From Setophaga petechia (taxonomy: Eukaryota; Chordata; Aves; Passeriformes; Parulidae), in contig JANCRA010000040.1 of NCBI GenBank assembly GCA_024362935.1, forward strand, positions 1,488,001-1,552,000: 64,000 nt of DNA, in the 5' to 3' direction. A program made the translations under genes and the position numbers. Position 1 is the first letter of the stretch; each line of letters starts with the position of its first letter. Shown one piece after another: positions 24,081-38,018 of the stretch. Below the pieces are notes generated by a model, which had not been told where the DNA came from, ran no database searches, and saw only the letters and a list, made by a program, of their open reading frames with translations.

Positions 24081-25074
24081 TTAGGACAGGCACCTATTCA
24101 GTGTGTGTTAGCACATAGCACCTTTTTGTCTGTGGAGCACAGTGGTCTGTTCAGTCCTCTGAGGGGATAAATGCATTCTTTTTTCCTAGGGCAGGAACCT
24201 TTGTTACCCTCCTTAAGAATCAACATGTTTCTTGGATCAGGGGCCTATTTACCCCACATGTGCCCGTAGGGCCTTTCTAACTGTGGAGCATGACAGTTCA
24301 GAAAGATCTGGACACTAAGCTCTTCCAAAAATTTTGTCAGAGAACTTTGGTAGTGCCTCAAAGCATTTCTCCATAATTTTCATTTTAAATTAATTCTATT
24401 TTGTTGTAAAGTAAAATAATCAAATTTTATCTGATGAATTGGAAAGAGGATTGTGATAAGCTAAGGAGTGAGGAGGCAAAGGAAGTGATTTAGGAGGCAG
24501 CTCTCCTGGGATGACCTGCTGTGGGCTAAGGACAACGTGCCTTTGTACAGACTGGAAAACAGAATCACTCATGTGCTGACACATTAGTTATGCAAGCAGC
24601 AACCAACTCTGGTGACAAAAAAAGACCTAAACAGTGGGTGATTCTGCAGTGGAGGAGGGCACACCACTGAGGTGATCTGTCTGCAAACATGCTTGTGTGA
24701 TCGCACAGAAATCAATGTGGTTGCATAGCTACCACTGAGGACAGCCTTTGGCACAGCCTTCCAAAGAGGTCAGTCACACAACCAGAGCAGTTACATCATG
24801 TGTACTAAATAACATTTAGACAGTTCAGAATCAAAGGACCAGCTTGCTCAAAAAATGCCAGTCTTAATTTCTGAACACCTCCTTTGCATGTGACCTCACA
24901 GCTGTGCACCTGAATTAAGTATGCAACTGCATAATTACATATTTCTTATTGTGGTCCATTACTGAGTATCTCTTGAATGTGTTCTGTATAAATTGAAAGG
25001 GAAAAATGTTTAAATGTGAAGGTTTGGAGGGAGAGGCAGAGAGAAGAACTTTTTAGGGCCTTATTGCAAGATCG
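24081..25074. other. Unique sequence, no gene seen
   Basis: About 1 kb between a CR1 and an LTR. No coding or repeat signature recognised. Confidence 0.5.
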
Positions 25075-25622
25075 TAGTGGGTTGACCCAAGATAGCAGGT
25101 AAGCTCCAGACTTGGGAGTTCCCTCCCAAGAGTGATGGGAGAGTCAGCAAAAAAACCATTATGGATTGAGATAAAGACAGTTTAGTAAGTAAAAGGCAAA
25201 GCAGCACATGCAAGCAAAGCAAAACAAAGCATTCATTCACTGCTTCCCATCAGCAGGCGAATGTTCAGCCATTTCTAGAAGGCAGAGCTTCATTGCATGC
25301 AATGATCATTTGGGAAGACAAATGTCAGACATCCCACTTTCTTTGTCTTTCTCTGAGATTTCATAGCTGAGCATGTCAGCATAGGGTTGAAAGAGCCCTT
25401 TGGCTGGCTTGAGTCAACTGCCCTGGTTTTGTCTCCTCCAAACTTCTTGCCCACTGCTGGCCTACTGGGGAAGGGAGAGTAGGAAAAAGAAAAGGCTTTG
25501 ACACTGGGAAAACACTTTTCAGCAATAGCTAATGATCATCAATGATTTGGTCACAGATCCAAAACTGTGTTCTCAAGGCCGCCGTGAAATTAACTTCATC
25601 TCAAGCAGACCCAGTAGAAAGG
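25075..25622 (-). mobile_element. Solo LTR, CCCACCACA-ending avian family
   Basis: The plus strand reads 'tagtgggttgaccc' at the left end (LTR 3' end reversed), then 'ggattgagataaagacagtt', a purine- and C-rich block 'caaagcaaaacaaagcattc', a decayed TATA region near 25358-25378, and at the right end the U3 start reversed ('gtgaaattaacttcatctca'). No internal retroviral sequence follows on either side, so this is a solo LTR left by LTR-LTR recombination. The outer bases are decayed (TA instead of TG), so the insertion is old. Confidence 0.75.
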
Positions 25623-28600
25623 TTCATTTTTTTTCTTCTAACACAGTTGGTAGCACAGCTAATGCTATAAAACACTGCCGATAGGTGCCTTACACAAATT
25701 CTACCAAAGTCTTCTCCAATATCTGCTCAAGCTGATCCCTTTACAGCCAGGAGTCTGCATTTTTATCCCCAGAAGCTGCAGGAGCAGAGAGACTAAGAGT
25801 GTATCTTTACTGGCAAGTAGCTGGACGAGGACCTGCCTCTCAATTCCTATATTTGTTTTCAAAATATTTTGGTTACTTCACCATCCTGTTTACCCAAACT
25901 CAGTTAATCAAAAGTCTTAATTAAATAAGGATTAGTTTTACCCTCAGGACTTGACAGTACTATTTCCTGGATCCAGAAAAGCAGAAGTCAATATCCCTTG
26001 GACAGCTTCCCAGCACAGCGCTTGGAGAGAGCTGCACTGCAGCTTACTGAAAGCCAGTTATGCTCCAAGATCCCACACATCCCGTACATAATGAGAACAG
26101 CAGAGTTAGCTTTACAACTTTGGTTTCTTGTCAAGTGTTTAATTCAGCAAACTTCCAGTTTCCTTCTTAGGTTACTTAAAGGTATATCTCAAAATGCTCT
26201 TCCAGACTTCGTGCATTTTAATGCACTTGAATTCCAAAAGACTGTATTTATCAGTATGCTTTCTTGCCTTCCTGTATATCTCATCTGAAAAGGGAGCAGC
26301 ACATGCAGTATCTTCAGTTAAGGCATCTTTCACTATTTGCACTTTTAAAGCACAGAATAGCTTCCAATACTGAATTTCCAGTAACATGTTGTGACTGGGA
26401 AGGTCCTTGCTCTCAATTTGTTTCAATATACAGGAAATAAGATGATTCAGCAGTAGCTTCTGCTGGGAAAATTCATTTGAAGTGACATCCTTTCAGGTAC
26501 AGTATTCCTCTTCTGTGGGATGTCATTAACGAAGTTGTCCTGCAGACGGATAGCCAGGATTGCTTTACAGATTTTTTTTATAACAAGAATGTCCAAGCTG
26601 TATCTAATTTTATGTATGATGTAAACCCTACATTTATAAAGGCATAAATCTCAGTTTAAGCTCCCAGAATATCTGCTTCCACCACAATGGGGTGTGGATA
26701 GGTGTAATTAGGACTTTCCCTGGGGCTTGAGTCACTCATGTATTGAATACATAAAGTAAATATTAACATGACCAAAAGTTTTAACTTAAAAGTTTTAAAA
26801 TTAAATATAGAAAAATATTAAAATAATAACCAACGAATTTCAGAGTTGTTCTGATTAAAAAAAAAGCCTATAGTGCATGATTTTGAAAGCAAATCACTTT
26901 TATGACAGTTTTTCTCTTATTATCAGACATTCTCTACATTACCTTCTGTGTACATAATTGCTGGCTTTTACCTAAAACAATGTTTTCACAATGAAGTGAA
27001 TACCATACATGTCACATTTGAAAAAATCTGTCCAGAGTGTTTGCCTCTCATTTTTGTGGGTCTTCCTTTCTTGTCTTCTTTGCATGTAGAACTCCATTTA
27101 TGTTAGGCAAGGTTAGAATTTTGTCATGGTAGATGATAGCTGAAGTTTTTAGAAATTTTGCCAAATAAGCATACACTGAGAAATGTTAAATTCAAATGTT
27201 TTGGATACAAAGTTTTGAAGCCTATGAAGCAAATCTCAGTCTGCCAAATAAATTTAGCTGTTACACATATGCTACATAGGTTACAGAAAAAGTATTTTGA
27301 ATGCTTTACAGATATTTTTCATACTTTAAATATTCAGACTTTGTGCCCTTTCAGACATGTAGCTAGACACCTCAGTTTTAAATTAATCCAAGAAATTAAG
27401 CTTAAAAAGACTGCATAAGCCCTCCTCAAAAGTGGCGTTTCTATATTGAAAATATGACTTTCCAGGACGATAGCCTGATATTTTCAGCTTCTAACAAATA
27501 TAATATGTCCCCTTTAGCAACTCGGGGTCTCTGATCCATCATGCAGAACACTCTCCTGCTTTACAGGACGATGAGTCTTCAGACCTTGAAACTGGTATAC
27601 TGGAAACATGTTACTGGCCCAGAAATGAGTGTTTATCAACTTGCAGCAAAGGTGATCAAAAGAATAATTCACAGTAGGGGGAACTCATTTATCCACAGTG
27701 ACAAAGAGAACACCTTTTTCTAATAGAAAGAGTTTTTAAAAGGCTGATTTTTATTCTGCCCAGAAGACTGGAATATCAGAAAAGAAATTGATTAGCAAGC
27801 AAACATGACTGGAATCACAGGGAATGTAATTTTCTGTAATTTTCCTATTTGACATGTGACTGCTAATTTTTCTTGGAAAGTTCCTGCTATTGTGGCACTT
27901 TAGAGAGTGCTTTTGTCATCTGGCTCTAGGAAGATTCCTTGTGGAACTCCATCAAAGAAAGAAAGCAACACAAGCACATAGTGAACAATTTCCAAGAAAA
28001 AATGAGCAAGAAACTGCTATGTATTAAATGCAGTGTTGGCAGCATTACAATGCATTAAAAATACAGGAGAAAAGTATCATAAGGGTTTACAGAACACACA
28101 GATACAGATATTATCTTACAGATATTTCAATGTAATGAGCATTTGTTGTCTTAGACAACTTTCTACAGAAGCAGTGAAAAAAATCCAAAAGCATTTATGC
28201 AGAGCAAACTCTTAAACCTTGTCAATAATTATCAAACCAAAAGATGGCCCTACTACTAAATGGGTATGTATTGGGAGGGGGTTTCCAGCTGCATGTTATT
28301 TTCAAAAGACAGAAACAATCTGAAGCTGGATTCCACAAATAGCAACAATGCAAAAAAGTTAAAGGTGTGTAATTTTTCAAAGAGTGATGATTCAGATATA
28401 CTCTATTTCATTGGTTTATCAGAAGAAGGTGAAAGTAGGATAAGTAGTATTGCATTTTAAAAGGGCACTTTTAAGTAAAGTCTCTCTCTCTGATGTTTCT
28501 AAAGAAACAAGTGGCATTTTTTTCAGTGAAAATTATTTGTTGGCCCATAATTTGCCAGGTACATTCCTTCCAGAAAAAAACAATTTTAACATTAGTGTTT

Positions 28601-29274
28601 TACCTTTCTTCATGTGGCACCTGCTCAAGACTTGCCTCTGGCTCCAAAAATTAACAACAAAAGTGACCATTAGGTTGAATTTTGGCAACAGCAACTAATG
28701 GCTGCTATTATCACACCTGATAGCTCTGCTGCAATGGTAGAGTACAGCTCTGTGGCCTGTAATGGTCTGACAGGTTTGGGGTTTTTTGCAAAAGTATTTA
28801 TAACTGACATAGTTTCTGTTCCTGGGGATCACCCAAATAAATGCCTGCCATAAAAATAAATGTCTGGGGTGGGTGACACTGGGAAGTGTACATAAGAACA
28901 TGTTTTTATTTATTTGAGCTGGTGACCTCACCTAATGGGATTTATAGCTGTGCTGAAGGAATTGTTGGCAGGGAAAGAATAAAAATGGGCAGAGATCATA
29001 AAGTACATCGTGCTCTTACACTTTGTGAAGAGGATTATCCCTTAACAGGGAATCTCTTAGGCAGTGTGTAGAGCTTCCTGTGCAGTTCTGATAAAAAGGA
29101 AGATTTTGCAGGAAAATATGCATGAAATGAGTAATCTCAGTTCTATCCACTGCACACTGAAAAGCTCTGAGGGGAGCTATTGCATCTAGCATGTTTCTGC
29201 CAGGCTTAGTTCATTGTCCTTTCCTCTGACAAGTCTTTGTTCTGGGGGACAGCAGGCTTTTCCTAGGGCAAAAG
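25623..29274. other. Long AT-rich unique stretch
   Basis: About 3.6 kb without recognised repeats or genes. The part at 26560-27420 is very AT-rich. Open frames are all under 100 codons with no domain features. Confidence 0.5.
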
Positions 29275-29458
29275 CACTAGTGAGGCACAGAAACAGGTTT
29301 CCCAGAGAAGCTGTGGGTGCCCCATCCCTGGAAGTTTTCAAGACCAGGTTTGGCATGGTTCTGAGCAACCTGATCTAGTGGGAGATGTCCCTGCCCATGG
29401 CTAGGGAGTTGGAATGAGATAATCTTTGAGATCCCTTCCAACCCACACTGCTCTAAAT
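29275..29458 (+). mobile_element. CR1 3' end, plus orientation
   Basis: It contains 'acaggtttcccagagaagct', 'gtgccccatccctggaagtt', 'ccaggtttggcatggttctg', 'atgtccctgcccatggctag' and 'gatcccttccaaccca', the run of blocks just before a CR1 terminus. The final 'ttctatgattctatga' repeats have decayed or been lost. Confidence 0.88.
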
Positions 29459-31867
29459 AACTGATACTATAATCTCTTTAGTGTTTGCTTTTGGGCATGA
29501 TCAGCTTGCATGAATAGAGAAGGATAAGCAGATCCAATGTACCTGAGTGATGGGATTAATATCTGTCACATAACTTTTCTTTGCTGTTTTGATTTTACAG
29601 CTTTTCGAACTACAAAAAGAAATGGAGACAAGACATCTGGGTGACATCTAATTAAACATCCCAGAATCTTGAGAATGGATGAAAATCTTTACATTTAAAA
29701 ACAATGTATTCATTTTTTTTACTTGATTTCTTACTTTTGAAAGTAATAGGGTTATGTATTAGGGGGTTTTGTTTGCTTTCTTGCTTTTTTCACCTATAAG
29801 ACTGCTGATGAAGAAACTAAGATTCTGTGGCATTCATCTGACTCCAACGCTTTGGATTTTAAATTAAAGATCAGAACCTATGAGTGCTGAGAGAAGGTTC
29901 AGCATAATCACTGGTGTATCTGTGTTCAAGTAACTTGAATGCCATAGCATAGATGGATAACAGGGTAGCTAAAAACCAGCTTGTGTTGTAATTTAACCTG
30001 ATCTCTTTGAATTGGGTTTGTACCATGTTGATAGTTGAAATGAGCTGCTTTGGCTAAGCTGACAGAAATAAACTTGTTAGGGTGAGGTTAATGTTAGATT
30101 TATTGTGCTCCATTCATACCAGTGTGAATATGGCAGCAGCAGAGACATTTAGTCCTTGGTTTAGTTTGCTGCTATAGCAGACATTTGTTGCACAGAAACT
30201 TGTTCATAAACAGAACAAGCTTCTAGATTTATACCAGCTGTGAGTTCATCTCTGAAACACTGAGGACTGAAGTGTCAAATCTCACTCAAGTGAGATTCTT
30301 AGCAGTGGAAGAGGATAATTTGGAAATGGGTCCAAATTGGAAGAGAACACAGCAAATGCTATCTAATCTGGGAAAATTTATTGCTCAGAAATTCCAGGAC
30401 TCATGCCTGATTGACTATGAAAGTCCATATAATTAATGCGTGGTTTCACTACTCACAGGGACCTATCAAACATCCTGCATGCATGGGAAAGATGGAGGAG
30501 GAATAATTAAAGCAATAAAAAATACATTGCTTAAACAACAGTGAAAATTGTACACTCTGTCAGTGTCATTATTTCTAGAGGGAAAAGAATTTCCTTCTCT
30601 TTTATTCAGTGTATAACTTTGTAATTCTTTTCCTTTATAAAACTACTATCCTCTAAACTCCTCTCTCCACATGTCAGAGGAATTTAAAATAATAATAATA
30701 ATTTGAAAAATCTAACTTCATTTATTGCATCCCATAGATATTCTCATGTACTGGAAATTTTGCTGTGTGATGCTGGGTTTAAAATTTATATTTATTTGAA
30801 ATGCACTACATTTTTAAAATTTAAATCTGACAAACTGCTGGAGTACCAGGGAATCTGTATCAGCAAATTACAGCTGAACCAGAACATCACATGGTCTCTC
30901 CCATTGCCTCCTGATCTCCTCTAAAAGCCAGCAGTGTTATAGTCCCACACAGGTATTAAAGGGTACATAGGAAGTGGTGACAGAGCAGGTAGACATATAC
31001 AGAATCTCTAAATATCAGTAGTAGGGACTAAATGGAATATCCAGAGCCTCATCCAATCTTCAAGTGATGCAGAGAAGTGCTTTTCTGATGGCAGGAACGA
31101 AGTCCAACCCCTGGAAAGTCCAACCCCTGGAAAATCCATCCCCTGGAGGCTTTTTGCCTGGAGAGCTACTGTGGGTATGCTGGTGGGCAGCAGTTTTGCT
31201 CCAGCTGGGACAGAGATCACAGCTGTTCAGGGAGAGAGAGAATAAGGTGTAGGCTAGTAATACAGGATCCCTGCTTGAAAGGTGAGGCAAGTAATGCAGA
31301 CAGTGATGGAGTTCAGGCTGGAGGGGAGGATAAGTGGTCAGGACATGAGATGCCAGGGTACTGGCATTTTAAGGGAAGCACAAGAGGATGAAAGCTGTCT
31401 GTACGACTCTGTGTGCCCATCCCAATTCATCTCTGAGGAGAGGGGTTGTGCAGGAATCCTCCTTAGACTGCTACTGAGGACACCTTCCACTCACCACAAA
31501 TGACTAGCAGCTGCTCCTCCTTCTGGGGGAAGCATGGTTTTCACTGACACTTTTGTTTACCTTCCTGAAGAACTGAAACTTCTATGGTTTTACCATGTAA
31601 TTTTTGAATCAGGTCTTATCTCCTTCCTTCCTGTATAATATTTATAGAAGATTATGCAACTTTGACTTAAAGACATGAAATGATGGAAAAGCTACCATGT
31701 GTGGATTCTCTCTGGACTAACAATGATGAGAATGATAAGATTTTGAGTATACTAAAATGCAATTATTTGATATACACATATTGATAAAATATGTGCTTCC
31801 TCTTCACTCACAAGCAAGATTTTGGGTGCTCACATTGACAAAAAGTAGAAAAAGCTACAAATGATTG
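29459..31867. other. Unique sequence with small tandem repeats
   Basis: No gene recognised. It holds an (AAT)n patch at about 30689-30704 and the 16-bp triplicate listed separately. Frames around 31060-31290 on both strands are driven by that triplicate. Confidence 0.5.
31102..31149. repeat. 16-bp tandem repeat, three units
   Basis: Units at 31102-31117 and 31118-31133 are identical ('gtccaacccctggaaa'); the third (31134-31149, 'atccatcccctggagg') differs at four or five positions. The unit resembles a short CR1-like 'gtccaacccctg' word, but no CR1 surrounds it. Confidence 0.9.
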
Positions 31868-31961
31868 TGGGTTTGATTGCTGTATGGGCCCTTCACTTAA
31901 GAGTTGGACTCAATCATCCTTGTAGGTAGCTTCCAACTGAGAAAATTCTGTGATTTTATGA
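31868..31961 (+). mobile_element. Short CR1 3' tail
   Basis: It contains 'gggcccttcacttaagagtt', 'ggactcaatcatccttgtag', 'cttccaactgagaaaattct' and 'gtgattttatga', a complete but very short CR1 3' terminus in plus orientation. This is a severe 5' truncation. Confidence 0.85.
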
Positions 31962-32444
31962 AATTCCTGATCTTATCTTTACTTCTATCCTTGCAAACCA
32001 ACTGGTTTTGCTCTTTATTCTGAAGCCAATTAGGATATAAATAACCCATTTTTTCCCTTTTTCTTCACTACCACTAGCTTCAAGGTTAGCTTCATCCCAG
32101 CCTTGAGGAATCAAAGTGAGGAGGGAGACTGGAAATAATGACCTGAGATCAACAGTGAACTGGGCTAATGGAAATGAACATGCTGAGATGTCCATCATCC
32201 TGTCCCTGACAATGGCCAGCACTGAGTGAGTTGGGACAGTGTGCACTACCAAGACGCTGACAAAGGATAATTTACCATCTTGTACATTATGAAGAATAGT
32301 CCTGCCTGTGGACATTTTTCAAACCCTTTATGGTTTCTTTCACTGTCATGCTGGTCAGAAAATCCTCAGTGACTCACTGAAGTCTGAAGTGCACCATTTT
32401 GCAGAATAGAAGCTGATAAAGAAACCAAGCATTTACTCAATTAC
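31962..32444. other. Unique sequence, no gene seen
   Basis: A 119-codon minus-strand frame (31956-32315) overlaps the CR1 tail at its end and shows no domain. Nothing else recognised. Confidence 0.45.
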
Positions 32445-32601
<157 letters not shown>

Positions 32602-35600
32602 TGATAGAGATATTTGTGTCACTAAGCATTCTTGGACAATAATGTGCAGGGACTTCTTAGGGTGATCGCAGTCATTACTGCTCTGGTACCCTAATAAAAT
32701 TATCTAACATTAATTTTTATTCTGCAATTACAAAGTACAGGCTTGTACTCATAATCCATCAATGTTTAACTTACTTTTCACTGAAATTTGTTAGAAGGAG
32801 ATTTTTTGAAATTCCTGTCAGCATTATCAGTATTTACTTTCTTCATCATCCTTTTCTGAGAAGTGGCTAAACTGCTCAAGACACAAGGCCAACAAAAATT
32901 TTAATGATTTGTATCAGATTTTAGGGTGAGCACAGAAGTTCCTCTTTCCAAATATTTATTCTGCAAACTACGTACCTACTGCAAATTTCTCCTGGAATTT
33001 TTGATTCTTTCGAGGTGGAAAATATATGTAGATTTACATACTGCATGAAAGGTAAGGAAAAGACTACAATAATCATTATTTTTTCCTCTTTTCTGCTTTA
33101 GTCATATTGAATTTAGATTTCAGACAAAGTCAGGATGAAAATTTGTCTTAGATTTAGGACAGCCATTATCTTAATGTATATTTTAAATCAATAAAAAAGT
33201 GCAAAGAGGTTTATTGGACATTTTACTTATAATCAAATTCATGTAGGCGTATTTATTAATATGTATGGAAAAAAATCAAATTCCTCTCAGGTATGGAAAG
33301 GGCATAGGTATTGTAGCAGACCATAACCTGCCACACTGAAATTGCTGAAGATGCAATGATCAGAGTTGTTTGGGAAGAGGCATCTTGTAAAAGAGTAAAT
33401 TTTCAGACCCCTCTGAGTAGAACAAGCAGCTGGGTGGAATTTGATTAAAATAAATGTGTACTTCAAAGTAATGACAGACTTTCCTGGATACCTTATTCCA
33501 TTAGAGAAACTGCTATTAAGCAGGGAGACTTACTAAATATTGCAGTGCTTATTAAACTTGTCAGCCCACACAAACCTTCTTATCTCATACAGTCATCTGA
33601 CGTTTTAAATACCCCTTGGACTACCTACTTTCATGTTCTCCTGAACCTCACTGATTTGTTTGGAGGGAATCTTTAGTATTTGATTAGCAGATGTATTAAA
33701 AAGTGGAACAGTGATTATATTGCCCTGTGGGAAGGATGACTGTAATCAACTTGAGATTTAAAATTCTTCCAAAGAGAGTATTAAGACATCAGATATTCAA
33801 ATTACAGACTTTGTGTGTCTGTCACTGTGGAGAGAAAGTTTATATTATGAAGCAGTCCATAAAATAAGGTTTCTTAAAAGATTGTAAAATCTCTGTCTGT
33901 AATTAGAAGTTTGTGAAATTAACTAGAGGAAATTGTAAATTTGAACCAAGAGCAAAGTTTTTACCCCAAGAAGGAGCAGTCAGTCAGGGGCAGTCAGCTT
34001 CATATTAGAGGAGCTAATTTAGCAAAAGACTTCATCTATCACAAATTTGTCTTCTCACCCTTTTGATACAGTGATAAAAATCAACAAAATGGTAGAATAC
34101 TTTGGCCAAAGAATTATGTAATCTTCATATGCACCATATATGGAATGGCATAGTTACATTATGTCCACATGTATCATAAAGGAATAGTTCTATATGCCCT
34201 GTTCAAAGTCCTGAAGATCCGTTCCAAGAGGGAAGATCCTCAAACCTTTCTCATACTCCTCACTGATGTCAGCACAGCATCTCACAGGCTTGCAGGGATG
34301 TTGGGAGACCTGAGGAAACCACTTAAGGGGCCTAAGAACTAACCAGCAATGCCCATTTCCCATGGGAGAAGCTCTGAAAAGCTGTGGCAGGTTAATTATC
34401 ACTTCAAATTGGGTTGGGTAAACCTAGTAAACCCTGAGAAAGGGTTGTATGGTTAGAACAGTCTTCCCACACAGTTAAGAATAAATTCCCTCTGTGTGTT
34501 CAGACAATGCAAATAGGTCAAAAAATGGGTGGGATGCAGTGGCTGAAGATCTGTGTTTGGAGACTAGGTGGATAGGTGAGGAGATGAGATGGAAGGGGTG
34601 CTGAGGGGAGGGGAGGGGAGAGGGCAAGCAGCTTGTGTTCATGTGAGCATAAGATTCTCCATGCTCCCTACCATATGTTCTATCATTGAGCCTGTGGACT
34701 GCGCTACATCATTCTCCCTCCTCCACTCTCATCAGAATTCAAAGTTCTTGATCATAACCGTCCTGCCTTCTTTTCATCCTGCAGCTGAAACTTATAATTT
34801 CTCCCTCTGACTCACTAGTATCACCAGCCCTCTGATGTCCTTTTCCATGCTCCTTCCCATCCTGTTAGATCATCCTGACTCTTAGCAGAATTAGACCACC
34901 TAAGCAGCACAGACGGTGATGTACAGATGGGAAGGTACAGTAAGCCCCAAGGCTGATAAACTCTCCAGCACATACGGCTGCTCACTTTCCTTGCATTGCA
35001 GTTCCCTTCTGCTGAACTAAAAGCCATACTCCCTACGCTCTTTCCTGCCCTGCCCCTATGTTTGCACTGTCTTACTGGTCTGATGCCTTTATTCTAGCTC
35101 CTCTGGGCCTCTTCTCACCTCCCACTAATGCTGGTGCAATAATTTTTCATGATCTTTAACACATTCTCAGCCACTTACATTGCTCCCTGTACTTATCTCA
35201 AGCGTTTTTCCTCTTCCCTTACCATTTTTCATCACACCATTTTTAATTGGTGAGTATCTTTAGCCCTGGGCTACATATGCATGCAAGATCCATGTGTTCA
35301 GTTTTTGCCAGTTATCTGTTAGTCTGATCGGGATATCTCCCAGTCTTCACCACCTCATCTATGTCAGGCTGCAGAAACCTTGTGGCAGACTTCAGTCTTT
35401 CATCATTTCTCTAATGGGCTGCAGGCAACTCTTTCATTACCCAGCTATTTATCAGTCACAGTCTCAGGCTTTCTATTACTTTAGGTGCACACTCATAATA
35501 AACAACCTTTATGGTTTCAGTGCCTGCATGACATCGTTAGTTTTCAACCAAGCCACTGGGATACTCCTAGAAGCAGATCTGTTTCCTTCTGCTCATTCAA

Positions 35601-36289
35601 ACTTATAAGTCACTCTAATCTCACTGAATCTAATTGTCTTAATTTTCTCAGACATAATTTTCAAATGTTATCACATTACATTTAATATAAGTGTATTGTT
35701 TTTTTCAGTTGCAGCAACTAAGACATAGGATAAATATGCACAGATAAACAAAAAAATTACTTCTTTTATTCTCCATTCTTTATCTATCTGTCTATCTATC
35801 TATGTTGCAGAAAATAACATATATGCATCTTCATTATTTCAGTCTGATTTTTATCTTTCTGATCTATCCACATCCTCCTTTTGGGCTAAGCAGTACTTAA
35901 TATCAGCTCAAAGAAACTGAACTGTAATATTACCAAATGACGCTAGTAAGGTCTTTTAAAAACTGGAGGAGGTTGCAGTAGTAGTGGAGAATTTCTGTCA
36001 TAAACCATGGTCTTCTTGTGGAATACAGTGTCTAGTCACTGCACAAACATCTCAAAAAAAACCTAGTACCTACCCACCTCTTCAAAATAGCACCTAATAA
36101 TGGGATTTATCTTCTTGAACTTTACTCATTCTGAAAGTTAAGTCCCGAACTAAGGTAGTAAAAGAAAAGTTAGCATCTCCAGAGAAGAGTTCATCCTATT
36201 CTGAATGTCTAAATAGAGATGAATCAGCTGTGAGGTAAGACACCGGTCACTCTCCTTACCAAAGGATAATAGATTACTAGAGGACTCAA
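32602..36289. other. Long unique stretch, no gene seen
   Basis: About 3.7 kb. A small (TATC)n with one variant unit lies at 35781-35803. A pyrimidine-leaning segment at 34660-35480 contains frames of up to 104 codons with no domain features. No interspersed repeats recognised. Confidence 0.5.
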
Positions 36290-36299
36290 GACCAGGATG

Positions 36300-38012
36300 G
36301 GTAAAGTTAAATGGATGAACAATGTCTCAGGTGTCTGGGCATCTGACACCCTGAGCACAACAGGGCACAAGCAATCCAAGAGGAATGTGCTGATGACAGC
36401 GTCCTTCCCCAATAAATACCAACAAAGTGAGGTGTTATGCTGGGCCTTGTTCCCTGATGGTATGCTGAACATTGTTCTCACCAGCCAGGAGGGGCTGGTA
36501 GGCAATGTGAAGCTCAAGGGCAGCCTTGGCTGCAGGGACTGCGAAATTGTGGACTTCAAGATCCTTAGGGCAGTGAGGAGGGCACACAGCCAGCTCCTTC
36601 CACTGGCCTTCAGAAGAGCAGACTTATGCATCTTCAGGGTCAAAGCCCTCAAGAGAAGTGGGGCCCAAGAAATGTTCAAGGATCACCTCCTCTAAGGTCA
36701 GGAATGATTCATCCGAGTAAGGAGGAAATCAGGCAAAAATGCCAAGAGATCTGTGTGGATGAAAAAGGAGCTCCTGGAAAAACTCAAACCCAAAATGAAC
36801 CCCACAGAGGATGGATGGAAGGAGGCACAGGTAGCCTGGGAAGAATAGTCCCAGAGATTTTCCAAGCATTTAGGGATCAGGTTAGGAAAGCTAAAACACT
36901 TAGAGAATTCCATCTGGCCAGGGACAGCAAGAACAACAAGAAAAGCTTCTACAGGTACATAAGGGAGAGAAGGAAGGCTGGGGAAAATGTGTACCCTCTC
37001 TGGAAGGAAATGAGACTTGGTTACTGAGGATATGGAAATGCCTAAGAAACTCAAAGAATTTTTTGCCTCAATCTTCACCAGCAACTGTTCCAGCCACAAC
37101 TCAAGTCATAGAGAGCAAAGTCAGGGACTTGGAAAAACCATACACTATAGGAGGTCAAGTTCGAGAAAATCTATGGAACCTGAAGGGACACGAGTCCTTG
37201 AGATCTGATGAGATGCATCCACAGGTCCTGAGGGAACTGGTGGAGGAAGTGGCTAAGCCACTATCTATCATGTTTGAAAAGCTGTGGCAGTCTCCTGAAG
37301 TTCCCAGTGGCTGGATAAGAGGAAACATACCTTCCATTTTTCAATTGACAGGCCAATCAATCTCACCTTGATGCCCAGCAAGATGAGGAGCAGATCCTCC
37401 TGGAAACTATGCTTAGGCACATGGAAAATAAGGAGGCAATTTGTGACAGACAATATGGCTTTACTAAGGGGAAATGATGCCTCACAAATCTGGTGGCCTT
37501 CAATGATGAGGTTACAGCATTGGCATTTTACAGTGCCCCCCATGACATGCTTGTGTCTAAACTGAAGAGACATGGATTTGATAGGTGGACCACTTGGTGG
37601 ATTAAGGAATTGGTCACAATCAAAAATTTTTTGGTCAATGACTCGATGTTCACAAGGAGAGACCAGCAATGAAGAGGCATTCCTCAGGTTTTTTACTGGG
37701 ACTGGTGCTGTTTAATATGTCCTTGTCACCAGCATGGAAGGTGGACTGAGGGCCCCCCTCAGCAACTTTGCAGGTGACAGCAAGCTGTGTAGTGCACTTG
37801 ACGTGCTGGAAGAAAGAGATGCCACCCAGAGGGATCTGGACAGGCTTGAGAGATGGGACTGTGCAAACCTCGAGTTCAACAAGTACAAGGTTCTGCACCT
37901 GGGTCAGAACAATCCCAAGCACAAATACAGGCTGAGCAGAGAATGGATTGAGAGCAGCCCTAAGGACCAGGACCTGGGGGTGTTGGTTGATGAACAGCTC
38001 ATCACAACTTGA
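36300..38012 (+). pseudogene. CR1 ORF2 reverse transcriptase remnant
   Basis: CR1 ORF2 normally encodes an endonuclease and a reverse transcriptase for target-primed insertion. Here the coding signal passes between frames: 36297-36695 (linker), 36626-37027 (with 'AKTLREFHLARDSKNNKKSF'), 37063-37371 (fingers region with 'DEMHPQVLRELVEEVAKPLS' and 'SGWIRGNIPSIF'), a stop-interrupted stretch at 37400-37670, and 37734-38012. The last frame holds the catalytic box as FAGD (second acidic residue position changed to glycine) and the C-terminal 'DQDLGVLVDEQL'. The endonuclease part is absent. Confidence 0.85.
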
Positions 38013-38018
38013 CAACCA

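Noticed and set aside
36224..37099. Minus-strand frames of 151 and 133 codons
   Set aside because: Antisense shadows of the plus-strand CR1 ORF2 region.
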